Shown here in pieces: positions 1 through 5,715 of a stretch of DNA of 5,741 bases (positions within the stretch are counted from its first letter, which is position 1; each line of letters starts with the position of its first letter). The position numbers and the translations under genes are program-made. This stretch comes from Tepidiphilus sp. (GTDB lineage Bacteria > Pseudomonadota > Gammaproteobacteria > Burkholderiales > Rhodocyclaceae): assembly GCA_028684345.1 (NCBI GenBank), contig JAQUGB010000116.1, forward strand, positions 1-5,741, given 5' to 3'. Under the pieces are notes generated by a model that saw only the letters and a program-made list of their open reading frames with translations, had not been told where the DNA came from and ran no database searches.

Positions 1-1
1 G

Positions 2-160
2 GAGGCAACGATTCATCGCTACGTCTGGCTGTACAATCACCACATTCCCCAGAAAGCCCTGGGACATGTCCCGCCCATCGAGGCCATGAAAAGATGGTAC
101 AAAGAAAAACCGGAACTTTTCATAAAAATTCCACGCAATCGTCCGGGACCTGACATCTAA
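2..160 (+). CDS. IS transposase, C-terminal fragment (DDE/integrase core, IS481/IS3-like)
   Basis: This is the last 52 codons of a reading frame that enters from the left edge of the window and ends at TAA 158-160. The peptide contains HRYVWLYNHHIPQKALG followed by PPIEAMKRWYKEKPELF and ends in PRNRPGPDI. The 'YN...PQKALG...P...A...W....PELF' pattern is typical of the C-terminal end of rve-type (DDE) transposases of the IS481 and IS3 groups, which cut and join IS ends during transposition. The catalytic D, D and E residues would lie upstream and are not visible, so intactness cannot be judged. The codons are A/T-richer than those of the chromosomal genes to the right. The stop lies 66 nt before the dehydrogenase gene on the same strand. 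The transposase class is confident; the exact IS family is not. Confidence 0.85.
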   Translation, partial: EATIHRYVWLYNHHIPQKALGHVPPIEAMKRWYKEKPELFIKIPRNRPGPDI

Positions 161-214
161 CTGACGAAAAACACGGAAATTTCAAAACGCATTCTTAAAA
201 CGTGGTTCAAACCA

Positions 215-220
215 AAGGAG
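215..220 (+). promoter_or_regulatory. Shine-Dalgarno of the alcohol dehydrogenase gene
   Basis: AAGGAG lies 6 nt before the ATG at 227, which supports that start. I see no convincing -35/-10 pair in the A-rich stretch 161-214. The gene may depend on transcription arriving from the IS side or on a promoter I cannot recognise. Confidence 0.8.
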
Positions 221-226
221 AATGGA

Positions 227-1288
227 ATGAAGGCTGCTGTTTATTTCGGGCCAGAAGACATCCGCTGTACCGACATTGCTGATCCGGTAATCCGCGCCGA
301 TCACGAAATATTGGTGGCGGTCTGCGCTACGTCTATATGCGGTTCCGATCTTCATATGTATCGAGGGGCACTGGACCCCATTATGGAAAAGGGACGATCA
401 CAGACCGGACATGAACTGATCGGCGAGGTAGTCGATGTCGGCAAGTCAGTCGGACGGTTCAAGAAGGGGGATCGCGTTAGCATGGCCTATTCGTGCTCAT
501 GTGGCGATTGCTATATGTGCAAAGTCGGCCAGACGGCGCACTGCGAAACGACCCAGAAGGCGGTCTACGGGTTTGGCATACCGTTTGGTAACCTCAATGG
601 AACCCATGCGGAACTCATGGTGCTGCCGCATGCCGACGCGCATACGATTCATGTCCCAAATGCGATTCCCGATGCCGCGGCCCTGACCCTGTCCTGCAAC
701 CTCCCGTCGGCCATCATCGCTAATAGGCTTGCTGATATTCAACCCGGCGAGTCGGTCGCGCTCATCGGCTGCGGGCCGACCGGATTGATGACGCTCGATA
801 TTTCCTTGAAGCGTGCTCCGGGGCGCTGTGTCGCGATCGATCGAGTACCACATCGCCTAGCTGCGGCGGCGAAGAAGGGCGCGACGACCGTCGACGCCAG
901 CCAGCCGGATTGGAAAGAGAAGGCGATTGCGCAATGCGGAGGCCGTGGGTTCGACAAGGTTATCGAAGTCGTTGGCTATCCGGAAACCCTGCAGATGTGT
1001 CTGGATATCGTTCGACCCGGAGGTACGGTTGCGGCCATCGGAGTGTTCACTGATGGTCAGTTCAATCTGAATTTGGCTGACGTTTCCCTGCGCGACATCA
1101 CCCTGCACTTGAACGGATTCGCTAACGTCCAGCCGTATATGTGGGACGGGCTTCGGTTGCTCGAGAATGGAGTGGTAAATCCACAGGAATATTTTTCACA
1201 CGAGTTTGGACTGCGTGATATCGATAAGGCATATGCTACTTTCTATAATAAGACGGACGGTGCGATGAAGATGCTCATTCGCCCCTGA
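227..1288 (+). CDS. Zinc-dependent medium-chain alcohol dehydrogenase (MDR superfamily, FDH-like)
   Basis: A complete 353-residue NAD(P)-dependent dehydrogenase of the zinc-containing MDR family, cytosolic, oxidising an alcohol or reducing an aldehyde/ketone. The N-terminal GroES-like domain (about 1-150) carries catalytic zinc ligands C38 (CGSDLH) and H61-E62 (GHE). C157 is the likely third ligand by alignment to the C174/D169 position of known relatives. The structural zinc site is intact: C92, C95, C98 and C106 with canonical 3-3-8 spacing. The Rossmann domain shows GCGPTG at 181-186, and D205 after the next strand (CVAID) favours NAD+ over NADP+. Length is normal and no residue seems missing. 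Overall it resembles the formaldehyde-dehydrogenase-like branch, but the substrate cannot be read from sequence. Codon use is A/T-richer (ATA and other A/T-ending codons) than in the chromosomal genes. With the transposase upstream, this suggests horizontal acquisition. Confidence 0.93.
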   Translation: MKAAVYFGPEDIRCTDIADPVIRADHEILVAVCATSICGSDLHMYRGALDPIMEKGRSQTGHELIGEVVDVGKSVGRFKKGDRVSMAYSCSCGDCYMCKVGQTAHCETTQKAVYGFGIPFGNLNGTHAELMVLPHADAHTIHVPNAIPDAAALTLSCNLPSAIIANRLADIQPGESVALIGCGPTGLMTLDISLKRAPGRCVAIDRVPHRLAAAAKKGATTVDASQPDWKEKAIAQCGGRGFDKVIEVVGYPETLQMCLDIVRPGGTVAAIGVFTDGQFNLNLADVSLRDITLHLNGFANVQPYMWDGLRLLENGVVNPQEYFSHEFGLRDIDKAYATFYNKTDGAMKMLIRP

Positions 1289-1339
1289 CAGCTATCGAAA
1301 CGGCAATTATTTTGACACGGAGAGATGGATCGTCGGACC

Positions 1340-1371
1340 AAAAAGATCAACCGCGGTTCGCGCGCCCGCGG
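1340..1371 (-). terminator. Possible weak rho-independent terminator after the transporter gene
   Basis: On the minus strand CCGCGG (1371-1366) and CCGCGG (1356-1351) can form a 6-bp stem with a 9-nt loop, followed after UUGAUC by five U residues (1344-1340). The stem overlaps the last codons of the transporter gene. The 6-nt gap between stem and U tract makes it a weak candidate. Its position at the end of the minus-strand operon, facing the convergent dehydrogenase gene, is where a terminator is expected. Confidence 0.35.
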
Positions 1372-2279
1372 CGATGGCGCAAGGCATCGTCGAGCGTGGC
1401 GGCCACCAGGCCGGTGAGGATGAACACGAAACCGGCGAGGTCGTTCCACGGCAGCGTCTCGCCCAGCATGGCCATGGAGGCGAGATAGCCCACCAGCGGC
1501 ACGCTCAGGGTGGCGAGGCTGGTGGTGATGGCGGGCAGCGCCCGCGTGACGGTGATCATCGCCCAGAAACAGAAAGCGGTGGTGATCGGCCCGTTGTAGA
1601 GCAGGATGGCCCACAGCGGGGTTTCCCAGCGGATGTGGGCGACGTCTTCCAGCGCGAGGGAGAGCGGCAGCAGCACCAGGGCCGCGATGCCCATCTGCCA
1701 GGGAGCGAGCGAAAGCGGCGTGCCGCGCCAGCGATGGCCCCGTACCTGCACGATCAGTACCGCCCACAGGAGCGCCGCGAGCAGCAGCGCCCCGTTGCCG
1801 AACAGCACCTGAGGATCATGCCAATCGAAGGCAAGCGGATTGAACAGGATCAGCACGCCGGCAAGCCCTAGGGTGACGCCCAGCAGCCGCAGGCGCGTGA
1901 GCGGCTCGCGCAGCCGCCACACGGCGAGCGGCAAGACCCATAGCGGTGTGGTATAGGCAAGGATGGCCGAACGGCCGGCGGAGACGTATTGCAGGCCGAC
2001 GTTGACCAGGGCGCTGAAAGCGGCCATCTGCAGCAAACCTACGCCGAGCACCACCGGCCAGTCGTCGCGGTGCGGCCACTGCAATTGCCCGCGCCAGGCG
2101 GCCACGGCGGCGAGGATGACGGCGCCGAGTACCATGCGCGCCGCGGCAAACGCGATCGGCGGGATGTACTGCAGGCCGTATTTCATGATGGGCCAGTTGG
2201 CCCCCCAGAGGATGACGACGAGCAGCAGCAGGGCCCAGGCGCTACGCGGAGAAGAGGGGGCGGGATCGGACGGCGACAT
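1347..2279 (-). CDS. EamA/DMT-family inner-membrane transporter (RhaT/YdcZ-like drug/metabolite exporter)
   Basis: A 310-residue integral membrane protein with about ten hydrophobic segments, approximately 14-33, 41-61, 74-95, 103-121, 131-149, 161-179, 190-210, 221-242, 252-272 and 278-297. This is the two-times-five-helix layout of the drug/metabolite transporter superfamily, two EamA domains arising from internal duplication. Family hallmarks are visible: WGANWPIMKYG in helix 1, the R48 region after helix 2, LREPLT (123-128) closing the fourth helix of repeat 1, and the matching LGETLPW (272-278) in repeat 2. Such proteins export metabolites, amino acids or toxic compounds across the inner membrane; the substrate is unknown. 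The short N-terminal tail (S/P-rich) and basic C-terminal tail (RHRRGRANRG) fit cytoplasmic ends. The ATG lies 17 nt after the ychF stop with only a weak AGG upstream, so expression probably depends on the ychF transcript. Confidence 0.9.
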   Translation of the reverse strand: MSPSDPAPSSPRSAWALLLLVVILWGANWPIMKYGLQYIPPIAFAAARMVLGAVILAAVAAWRGQLQWPHRDDWPVVLGVGLLQMAAFSALVNVGLQYVSAGRSAILAYTTPLWVLPLAVWRLREPLTRLRLLGVTLGLAGVLILFNPLAFDWHDPQVLFGNGALLLAALLWAVLIVQVRGHRWRGTPLSLAPWQMGIAALVLLPLSLALEDVAHIRWETPLWAILLYNGPITTAFCFWAMITVTRALPAITTSLATLSVPLVGYLASMAMLGETLPWNDLAGFVFILTGLVAATLDDALRHRRGRANRG

Positions 2280-2296
2280 GGTGCTTCGGCCTGCGC

Positions 2297-3388
2297 TCAG
2301 ACGTTGAAGAGGAAGTGGATCACGTCGCCGTCCTGAACAACGTAGTCCTTGCCCTCGGCGCGCATTTTGCCGGCTTCTTTTGCGCCGTGTTCGCCGCCGT
2401 AGCGGATGAAATCTTCATAGGCGATGGTTTGGGCGCGGATGAAGCCGCGCTCGAAGTCGGTGTGGATGACGCCGGCGGCCTGCGGCGCAGTGGCACCGAT
2501 GGGAATGGTCCAGGCGCGCACTTCCTTGACACCGGCGGTGAAGTAGGTTTGCAAGCCCAGGAGCCGGTAGGCGGCACGGATGAGCCGGTTCAGGCCCGGT
2601 TCTTCCAGCCCCATCTCGGCGAGGAAAGCCTGTTTGTCCTCGTCGTCGAGCTCGGCGATCTCGGCTTCGATCGCGGCGCAGATGGGGACGACTTCGGCGC
2701 CTTCGGCGGAGGCGTGTTCGCGTACGGCTTCGAGCAGCGGGTTGTCGGTGAAACCGTTCTCGCTCACGTTCGCGGCGTAGAGCACGGGCTTGGCGGTGAG
2801 CAGAAAGAGGGGCTTGAGGAGCGCCCGCTCTTCTTTGCCGAGCGCGAGCGCGCGCACCGGTTTGCCGGCGTCGAGCTGGGCGTAGACCTGTTCGAGCACG
2901 GACACGAGCGCCTTGGCCTCCTTGTCCCCGGCCTGCGCCGGCTTGCGCCAGCGGGTGAGGGCCTTTTCCACCGTGGCGAGATCGGCGAGCGCCAGTTCGG
3001 TGTCGATCACCTCGATGTCGCGGATCGGGTCGACGCCGCCCGCGACGTGCACCACGTTCGCATCTTCGAAGCAGCGTACGACGTGCACGATGGCATCGGT
3101 CTCGCGGATGTTGGCGAGGAACTGGTTGCCCAGACCCTCGCCCTTGCTCGCGCCAGCCACCAGCCCGGCGATGTCGACGAACTCGACGATGGCCGGGACG
3201 ATGCGCTGTGGCTGCACGATGCGGGCGAGTTCGGCCAGGCGCGGGTCGGGTACTTCGACCACGCCCACGTTGGGTTCGATGGTGCAGAAGGGGTAGTTGG
3301 CCGCTTCGATTCCGGCCTTGGTGAGGGCGTTGAAGAGGGTGGATTTTCCGACGTTGGGTAGTCCGACGATGCCGCAGCGCAGACTCAT
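2297..3388 (-). CDS. ychF: Redox-regulated ATPase YchF (Obg family, OLA1 orthologue)
   Basis: A complete 363-residue P-loop NTPase of the Obg/YchF group that binds ribosomes and, unusually for a TRAFAC GTPase, prefers ATP. The G1 loop is GLPNVGKS at 9-16, and the switch region has NYPFCTIEPN at 31-40. G3 is DIAGL at 72-76. The G4 position reads NVSE (207-210) instead of NKxD, the family signature linked to ATP specificity. H114, the catalytic-type histidine described for E. coli YchF, is present (VVHV). C35, the cysteine linked to redox control in E. coli, is also kept. A helical insertion lies around 130-190 and a C-terminal TGS domain at about 278-361, ending FLFNV. Length matches E. coli. 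The ATG overlaps the pth stop as ATGA (3388-3385), so translation of the two genes is probably coupled; pth-ychF is a widely conserved pair. Confidence 0.97.
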   Translation of the reverse strand: MSLRCGIVGLPNVGKSTLFNALTKAGIEAANYPFCTIEPNVGVVEVPDPRLAELARIVQPQRIVPAIVEFVDIAGLVAGASKGEGLGNQFLANIRETDAIVHVVRCFEDANVVHVAGGVDPIRDIEVIDTELALADLATVEKALTRWRKPAQAGDKEAKALVSVLEQVYAQLDAGKPVRALALGKEERALLKPLFLLTAKPVLYAANVSENGFTDNPLLEAVREHASAEGAEVVPICAAIEAEIAELDDEDKQAFLAEMGLEEPGLNRLIRAAYRLLGLQTYFTAGVKEVRAWTIPIGATAPQAAGVIHTDFERGFIRAQTIAYEDFIRYGGEHGAKEAGKMRAEGKDYVVQDGDVIHFLFNV

Positions 3389-4008
3389 GAGCTTCTTTCC
3401 TTGTCCGTTGGGCCGCTCTTGGGCGGTTTGGGTTTGGCGTTGATGCGCCCCATGGCGCGTTCCCAGCGCCCGGCAGCGATGTCGGGCCAGGCGGCGAGCG
3501 CGCGTTCGATGGCCTCCTCGCTCGCCTCGCGCTCTTCGGCGCGGGGGGGCTTGAGCACGTAGTGGATCACCGCGTCGCGCTGCCCGGGGTGGCCGATCCC
3601 CAGGCGCAGGCGCCAGAAGCGGTCGGTGCCCAGTGCCGCCTGGATATCCTTGAGGCCGTTGTGACCGGCGTGGCTGCCGCCGAATTTCAAGCGCACGTCG
3701 CCGGGCGCGAGATCCAGTTCGTCATGGACCACGAGGATCGCTTCGGGTTCGATGCGAAAGAAGCGCGCGAGCGTTCCCACCGCCAGGCCGCTGCGGTTCA
3801 TGTAGGTGGTGGGCAGGAGCAGCCGCAGCTCGCCCGCGCGGCCGACGAGGCCGTGAAAGCGGGACTCGGGCACGAGCGCGATGCCGAGCAACTTGGCGAG
3901 CCGCTCACAAAACCAAAACCCGGCGTTGTGCCGGGTTTGGGCATATTCGGCCCCGGGGTTGCCGAGGCCGACCACGAGGCGCGGCGCCGCGCCGGGTAGT
4001 TGCGTCAT
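3385..4008 (-). CDS. pth: Peptidyl-tRNA hydrolase (Pth1)
   Basis: A complete 207-residue cytosolic esterase that releases peptides from prematurely dropped peptidyl-tRNA so the tRNA can be reused. The N-terminus reads LVVGLGNPGAEY with N17 at the substrate-binding position. TRHNAGF holds catalytic H27 (E. coli H20). YMNRSG contains N71 (E. coli N68), VVHDELDL contains D96 (E. coli D93), and the GGSHAGHNGLKD block contains N117 (E. coli N114). All key residues are present. After about residue 190 there is a K/P/S-rich tail (AKPKPPKSGPTDKERSS) not needed for the fold. The ATG at 4008 lies 14 nt after the rplY stop with no clear Shine-Dalgarno (upstream TCCCCCATTCGGCC), so pth is likely translated by re-initiation from rplY. 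No other in-frame start fits the conserved N-terminus better. Confidence 0.97.
   Translation of the reverse strand: MTQLPGAAPRLVVGLGNPGAEYAQTRHNAGFWFCERLAKLLGIALVPESRFHGLVGRAGELRLLLPTTYMNRSGLAVGTLARFFRIEPEAILVVHDELDLAPGDVRLKFGGSHAGHNGLKDIQAALGTDRFWRLRLGIGHPGQRDAVIHYVLKPPRAEEREASEEAIERALAAWPDIAAGRWERAMGRINAKPKPPKSGPTDKERSS
3398..3402 (-). promoter_or_regulatory. Shine-Dalgarno of ychF inside the pth tail
   Basis: AAGGA on the minus strand lies 9 nt before the ychF ATG, within the last codons of pth. With the ATGA overlap it indicates that ychF can recruit ribosomes itself as well as by re-initiation. Confidence 0.65.
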
Positions 4009-4022
4009 GGCCGAATGGGGGA

Positions 4023-4628
4023 TCAGCTGGCAGCCGCTTCGCCGCCCTCACCCTCGGCTTCGCCGCGCACCTTGAGCGCCGTGGCCACGACCGGATCGCC
4101 TTCACCGTGGTGCACGATCTCGACGCCGGGCGGCAGGCTGAGCTGCGACAGGTGCAGCGACTGTTCAGGCTGCAGGCCGGAGAGATCGACGGTGAGGTAT
4201 TCGGGCAGATCCTTGGGCAGGCAGCGCACCTCCACTTCGGTGAGCACGTGGCTGACGATGCAGCCGCCGAGCTTGACCGCGGGGCTTTCTTCGGCGCCGA
4301 TGAAGTGCAGCGGCACGTTGAGGTGGATCTTCTCGTTGGCCGAGACGCGCTGGAAGTCGACGTGCAGCACGAGCGGCTTGTAGGCGTGCCATTGGGCGTC
4401 GCGCAGCAGGACGGATTCACGTTCGCCGTCGATTTCGAGCATGAGGATGGAGGCGTGGAAGGCTTCGTTGTTGAGCTGATGGTAGATCTCGTTGTGATCG
4501 AGCGTGATCGGCTGGGGTGCCTTGTCGCCACCATAGACGATACCGGGCACGCGGCCGGCACGACGCAGGCGGCGGCTCGCACGCGTTCCCTGCTCGGTTC
4601 TCCGGCTGGCTTTCACGGTGATTTGCAT
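4023..4628 (-). CDS. rplY: 50S ribosomal protein L25, long CTC/TL5 form
   Basis: A complete 201-residue protein of the L25/TL5/CTC family, which binds 5S rRNA in the central protuberance of the large subunit; the long form was first described as general stress protein CTC. The N-terminal L25 domain (about 1-92) has the typical SRRLRRAGRVPGIVYGG stretch near 18-34 and RDAQWHAYKPLVLHVDFQRV near 76-95. The C-terminal TL5-type beta domain spans about 98-188 and includes CLPKDLPEYLTVDLSGL and LSLPPGVEIV. A short acidic, Gly/Ala-rich tail (about 189-201) follows. E. coli has only the first domain (94 residues), so the length alone separates this organism from enterics. The start is fixed by a good Shine-Dalgarno. 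It lies 88 nt downstream of prs, a gap holding two hairpins, and 14 nt upstream of pth. Confidence 0.96.
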   Translation of the reverse strand: MQITVKASRRTEQGTRASRRLRRAGRVPGIVYGGDKAPQPITLDHNEIYHQLNNEAFHASILMLEIDGERESVLLRDAQWHAYKPLVLHVDFQRVSANEKIHLNVPLHFIGAEESPAVKLGGCIVSHVLTEVEVRCLPKDLPEYLTVDLSGLQPEQSLHLSQLSLPPGVEIVHHGEGDPVVATALKVRGEAEGEGGEAAAS

Positions 4629-4636
4629 CGGGGTTT

Positions 4637-4642
4637 CTCCTT
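4637..4642 (-). promoter_or_regulatory. Shine-Dalgarno of rplY
   Basis: AAGGAG on the minus strand stands 8 nt before the ATG at 4628. It is the strongest ribosome binding site in the minus-strand operon, in keeping with the demand for a ribosomal protein. Confidence 0.8.
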
Positions 4643-4655
4643 GCGGTTGCTGGGT

Positions 4656-4675
4656 GCCGCCCGCGACCAGGCGGC
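4656..4675 (-). other. Hairpin in the prs-rplY intergenic region (proximal to rplY)
   Basis: GCCGCC (minus-strand order 4675-4670) and GGCGGC (4661-4656) form a perfect 6-bp G/C stem around an 8-nt loop, ending 13 nt before the rplY Shine-Dalgarno. There is no U tract, so it is not a classical terminator. It could affect mRNA stability or ribosome access. Short GC stems occur by chance in GC-rich DNA, so function is unproven. Confidence 0.4.
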
Positions 4676-4682
4676 GGAAGAT

Positions 4683-4700
4683 CCGGCGCCGGGGCGCCGG
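4683..4700 (-). other. GC-rich perfect hairpin after prs
   Basis: CCGGCGCC (4683-4690) and GGCGCCGG (4693-4700) are perfect 8-bp inverted arms separated by 2 nt; a realistic fold is a 7-bp stem with a 4-nt loop. It starts 16 nt after the prs stop. On the minus-strand transcript it is followed by AUCUUCCGCC, which is too poor in U for a strong intrinsic terminator. It may act as a partial terminator, an RNase barrier that protects the prs end, or a processing site between prs and rplY. Confidence 0.5.
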
Positions 4701-4716
4701 GAAATTTATTCGTGGA

Positions 4717-5667
4717 TCATTCGCTGAAGAGTGAGCTCACCGACTCTTCGTTGCTGATGCGCAGCAGGGTGTCGGCGATGAGCGCGCTCACCGAGATCTG
4801 GCGAATCTTGGGGCAGGCGCGCGCGTCGTCGCGCAGCGGAATGGTGTCGGTGACCACGAGCTCGTCGAGTTCGGAATCCTGGATGCGGGCGACCGCCGTG
4901 CCCGAGAGCACGGGGTGGGTGCAATAGGCGAGCACGCGGGTGGCGCCGTGCTCTTTGAGCGCCTGGGCGGCCTTGCACAGCGTGCCGGCGGTGTCGACGA
5001 TGTCGTCCATGATGACGCAGGTACGCCCCTTGACTTCGCCGATGATGTTCATCACCTCCGAGACGTTGGCCTTGGGACGGCGCTTGTCGATGATGGCGAG
5101 GTCGCAGTCGAGCCGCTTGGCAAACGCGCGGGCGCGCACGACGCCGCCGACATCGGGCGAGACGACCATGAGGTTCTCATAGCGCTGTTTTTCCAGGTCG
5201 TCGAGCAGCACGGGAGTGGCGTAGATGTTGTCCACCGGGATGTCGAAGAAGCCCTGGATTTGGTCGGCGTGCAGATCCATGGTGAGCACGCGCTGAACGC
5301 CCACGGCCTGCAGCATGTTGGCCACCACCTTGGCGGTGATGGGCACGCGGGCCGATCGGGGGCGACGGTCTTGCCGCGCGTAGCCGAAATAGGGCAGCGC
5401 GGCGGTGATGCGCCAGGCCGAGGCGCGCTTGAGCGCATCGACCAGGACGATGAGCTCCATGAGGTTGTCGTTGGTCGGGGCGCAGGTGGGCTGCAGGATG
5501 AAGACGTCCTGACCGCGGACGTTTTCCAGGATCTCGACGTTGATTTCGCCATCGGAGAAACGGCCGACCGTGGCCGCTCCCAGCGGGATGCCCAGGCGCC
5601 GCACGACGTCTTGTGCGAGCTTGGGGTTGGCGTTGCCGGTGAAAACCATCATGCTGCCGCGAGGCAT
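4717..5667 (-). CDS. prs: Ribose-phosphate pyrophosphokinase (PRPP synthetase, class I)
   Basis: A complete 316-residue cytosolic enzyme that transfers pyrophosphate from ATP to ribose 5-phosphate, making PRPP for purine, pyrimidine, NAD, histidine and tryptophan synthesis. E. coli Prs has 315 residues. Counting from the ATG at 5667: GRFSDGE at 35-41, TCAPTNDNLMEL near 61-72, the catalytic flexible loop YFGYARQDRR at 93-102, and DLHADQIQGFF at 131-141 with H133. SPDVGGVVRARA follows at about 170-181, then IIDKRRP with the catalytic-type lysine at 195. The PRPP-binding loop DDIVDTAGT lies at 221-229, and the ISNEESVSSLF end is typical. P60 (QPTC) and W85 (RASAWRIT) differ from the E. coli S and G but lie in tolerant positions. 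The open frame extends to a GTG at 5682, but the ATG at 5667 has a GGAG 7 nt upstream and gives the expected length. This is the first gene of the minus-strand operon in the window. Confidence 0.97.
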   Translation of the reverse strand: MPRGSMMVFTGNANPKLAQDVVRRLGIPLGAATVGRFSDGEINVEILENVRGQDVFILQPTCAPTNDNLMELIVLVDALKRASAWRITAALPYFGYARQDRRPRSARVPITAKVVANMLQAVGVQRVLTMDLHADQIQGFFDIPVDNIYATPVLLDDLEKQRYENLMVVSPDVGGVVRARAFAKRLDCDLAIIDKRRPKANVSEVMNIIGEVKGRTCVIMDDIVDTAGTLCKAAQALKEHGATRVLAYCTHPVLSGTAVARIQDSELDELVVTDTIPLRDDARACPKIRQISVSALIADTLLRISNEESVSSLFSE

Positions 5668-5674
5668 GCGTATT

Positions 5675-5678
5675 CTCC
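5675..5678 (-). promoter_or_regulatory. Shine-Dalgarno deciding the prs start
   Basis: GGAG on the minus strand lies 7 nt before the ATG at 5667. The alternative GTG at 5682 overlaps this region and has no clear site of its own, so the shorter 316-residue product is preferred over 321 residues. Confidence 0.65.
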
Positions 5679-5693
5679 GCACCCGAGTCCGTC

Positions 5694-5715
5694 TTCACGG
5701 GACCAGACCCGTGAA
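5694..5715 (-). promoter_or_regulatory. Leader hairpin upstream of prs
   Basis: TTCACGGG (minus-strand order 5715-5708) and CCCGTGAA (5701-5694) form a perfect 8-bp stem around the 6-nt loop TCTGGT, ending 15 nt before the prs Shine-Dalgarno. The first arm can also pair with an upstream CCCGT (5727-5723), giving two mutually exclusive folds. No U tract follows, so it is not an intrinsic terminator. A role in leader-mediated control of prs, or as the 3' end of an upstream transcript, is possible but only inferred. No promoter or gene can be recognised in the rest of 5683-5741. Confidence 0.5.

Noticed and set aside
1312..1317. TTGACA as a -35 promoter box in the plus direction.
   Set aside because: No -10-like hexamer follows at 16-18 nt, and there is no plus-strand gene downstream.
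171..1321. ACACGGA occurs at 171-177 and again at 1315-1321, flanking the dehydrogenase gene like a target duplication.
   Set aside because: Seven bases shared between two stretches of about 60 nt is likely by chance, and the flanking bases do not extend the match. The second copy also overlaps the more plausible TTTTGACA end.
1374..1871. A 165-codon plus-strand frame opposite the transporter gene.
   Set aside because: It is highly charged and Gln/Gly/Arg-rich with no motif, and it is antisense to a clear 10-TM transporter.
2315..3361. A 348-codon open frame on the plus strand lying opposite almost all of ychF.
   Set aside because: It is a mirror of a conserved GC-rich gene: the G/C-ending codons of ychF remove stops from the opposite strand. 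The translation is low in complexity (rich in G, D, A, E, V), has no recognisable motif, and ychF itself is certain.
4107..4727. A 206-codon plus-strand open frame opposite rplY.
   Set aside because: It is a shadow of rplY caused by codon bias, with no family resemblance, and it runs across the hairpin region between rplY and prs.
5668..5682. GTG at 5682 as the start of prs, giving 321 residues.
   Set aside because: It lies over the GGAG that serves the ATG at 5667 and has no site of its own. The shorter form matches the usual family length.
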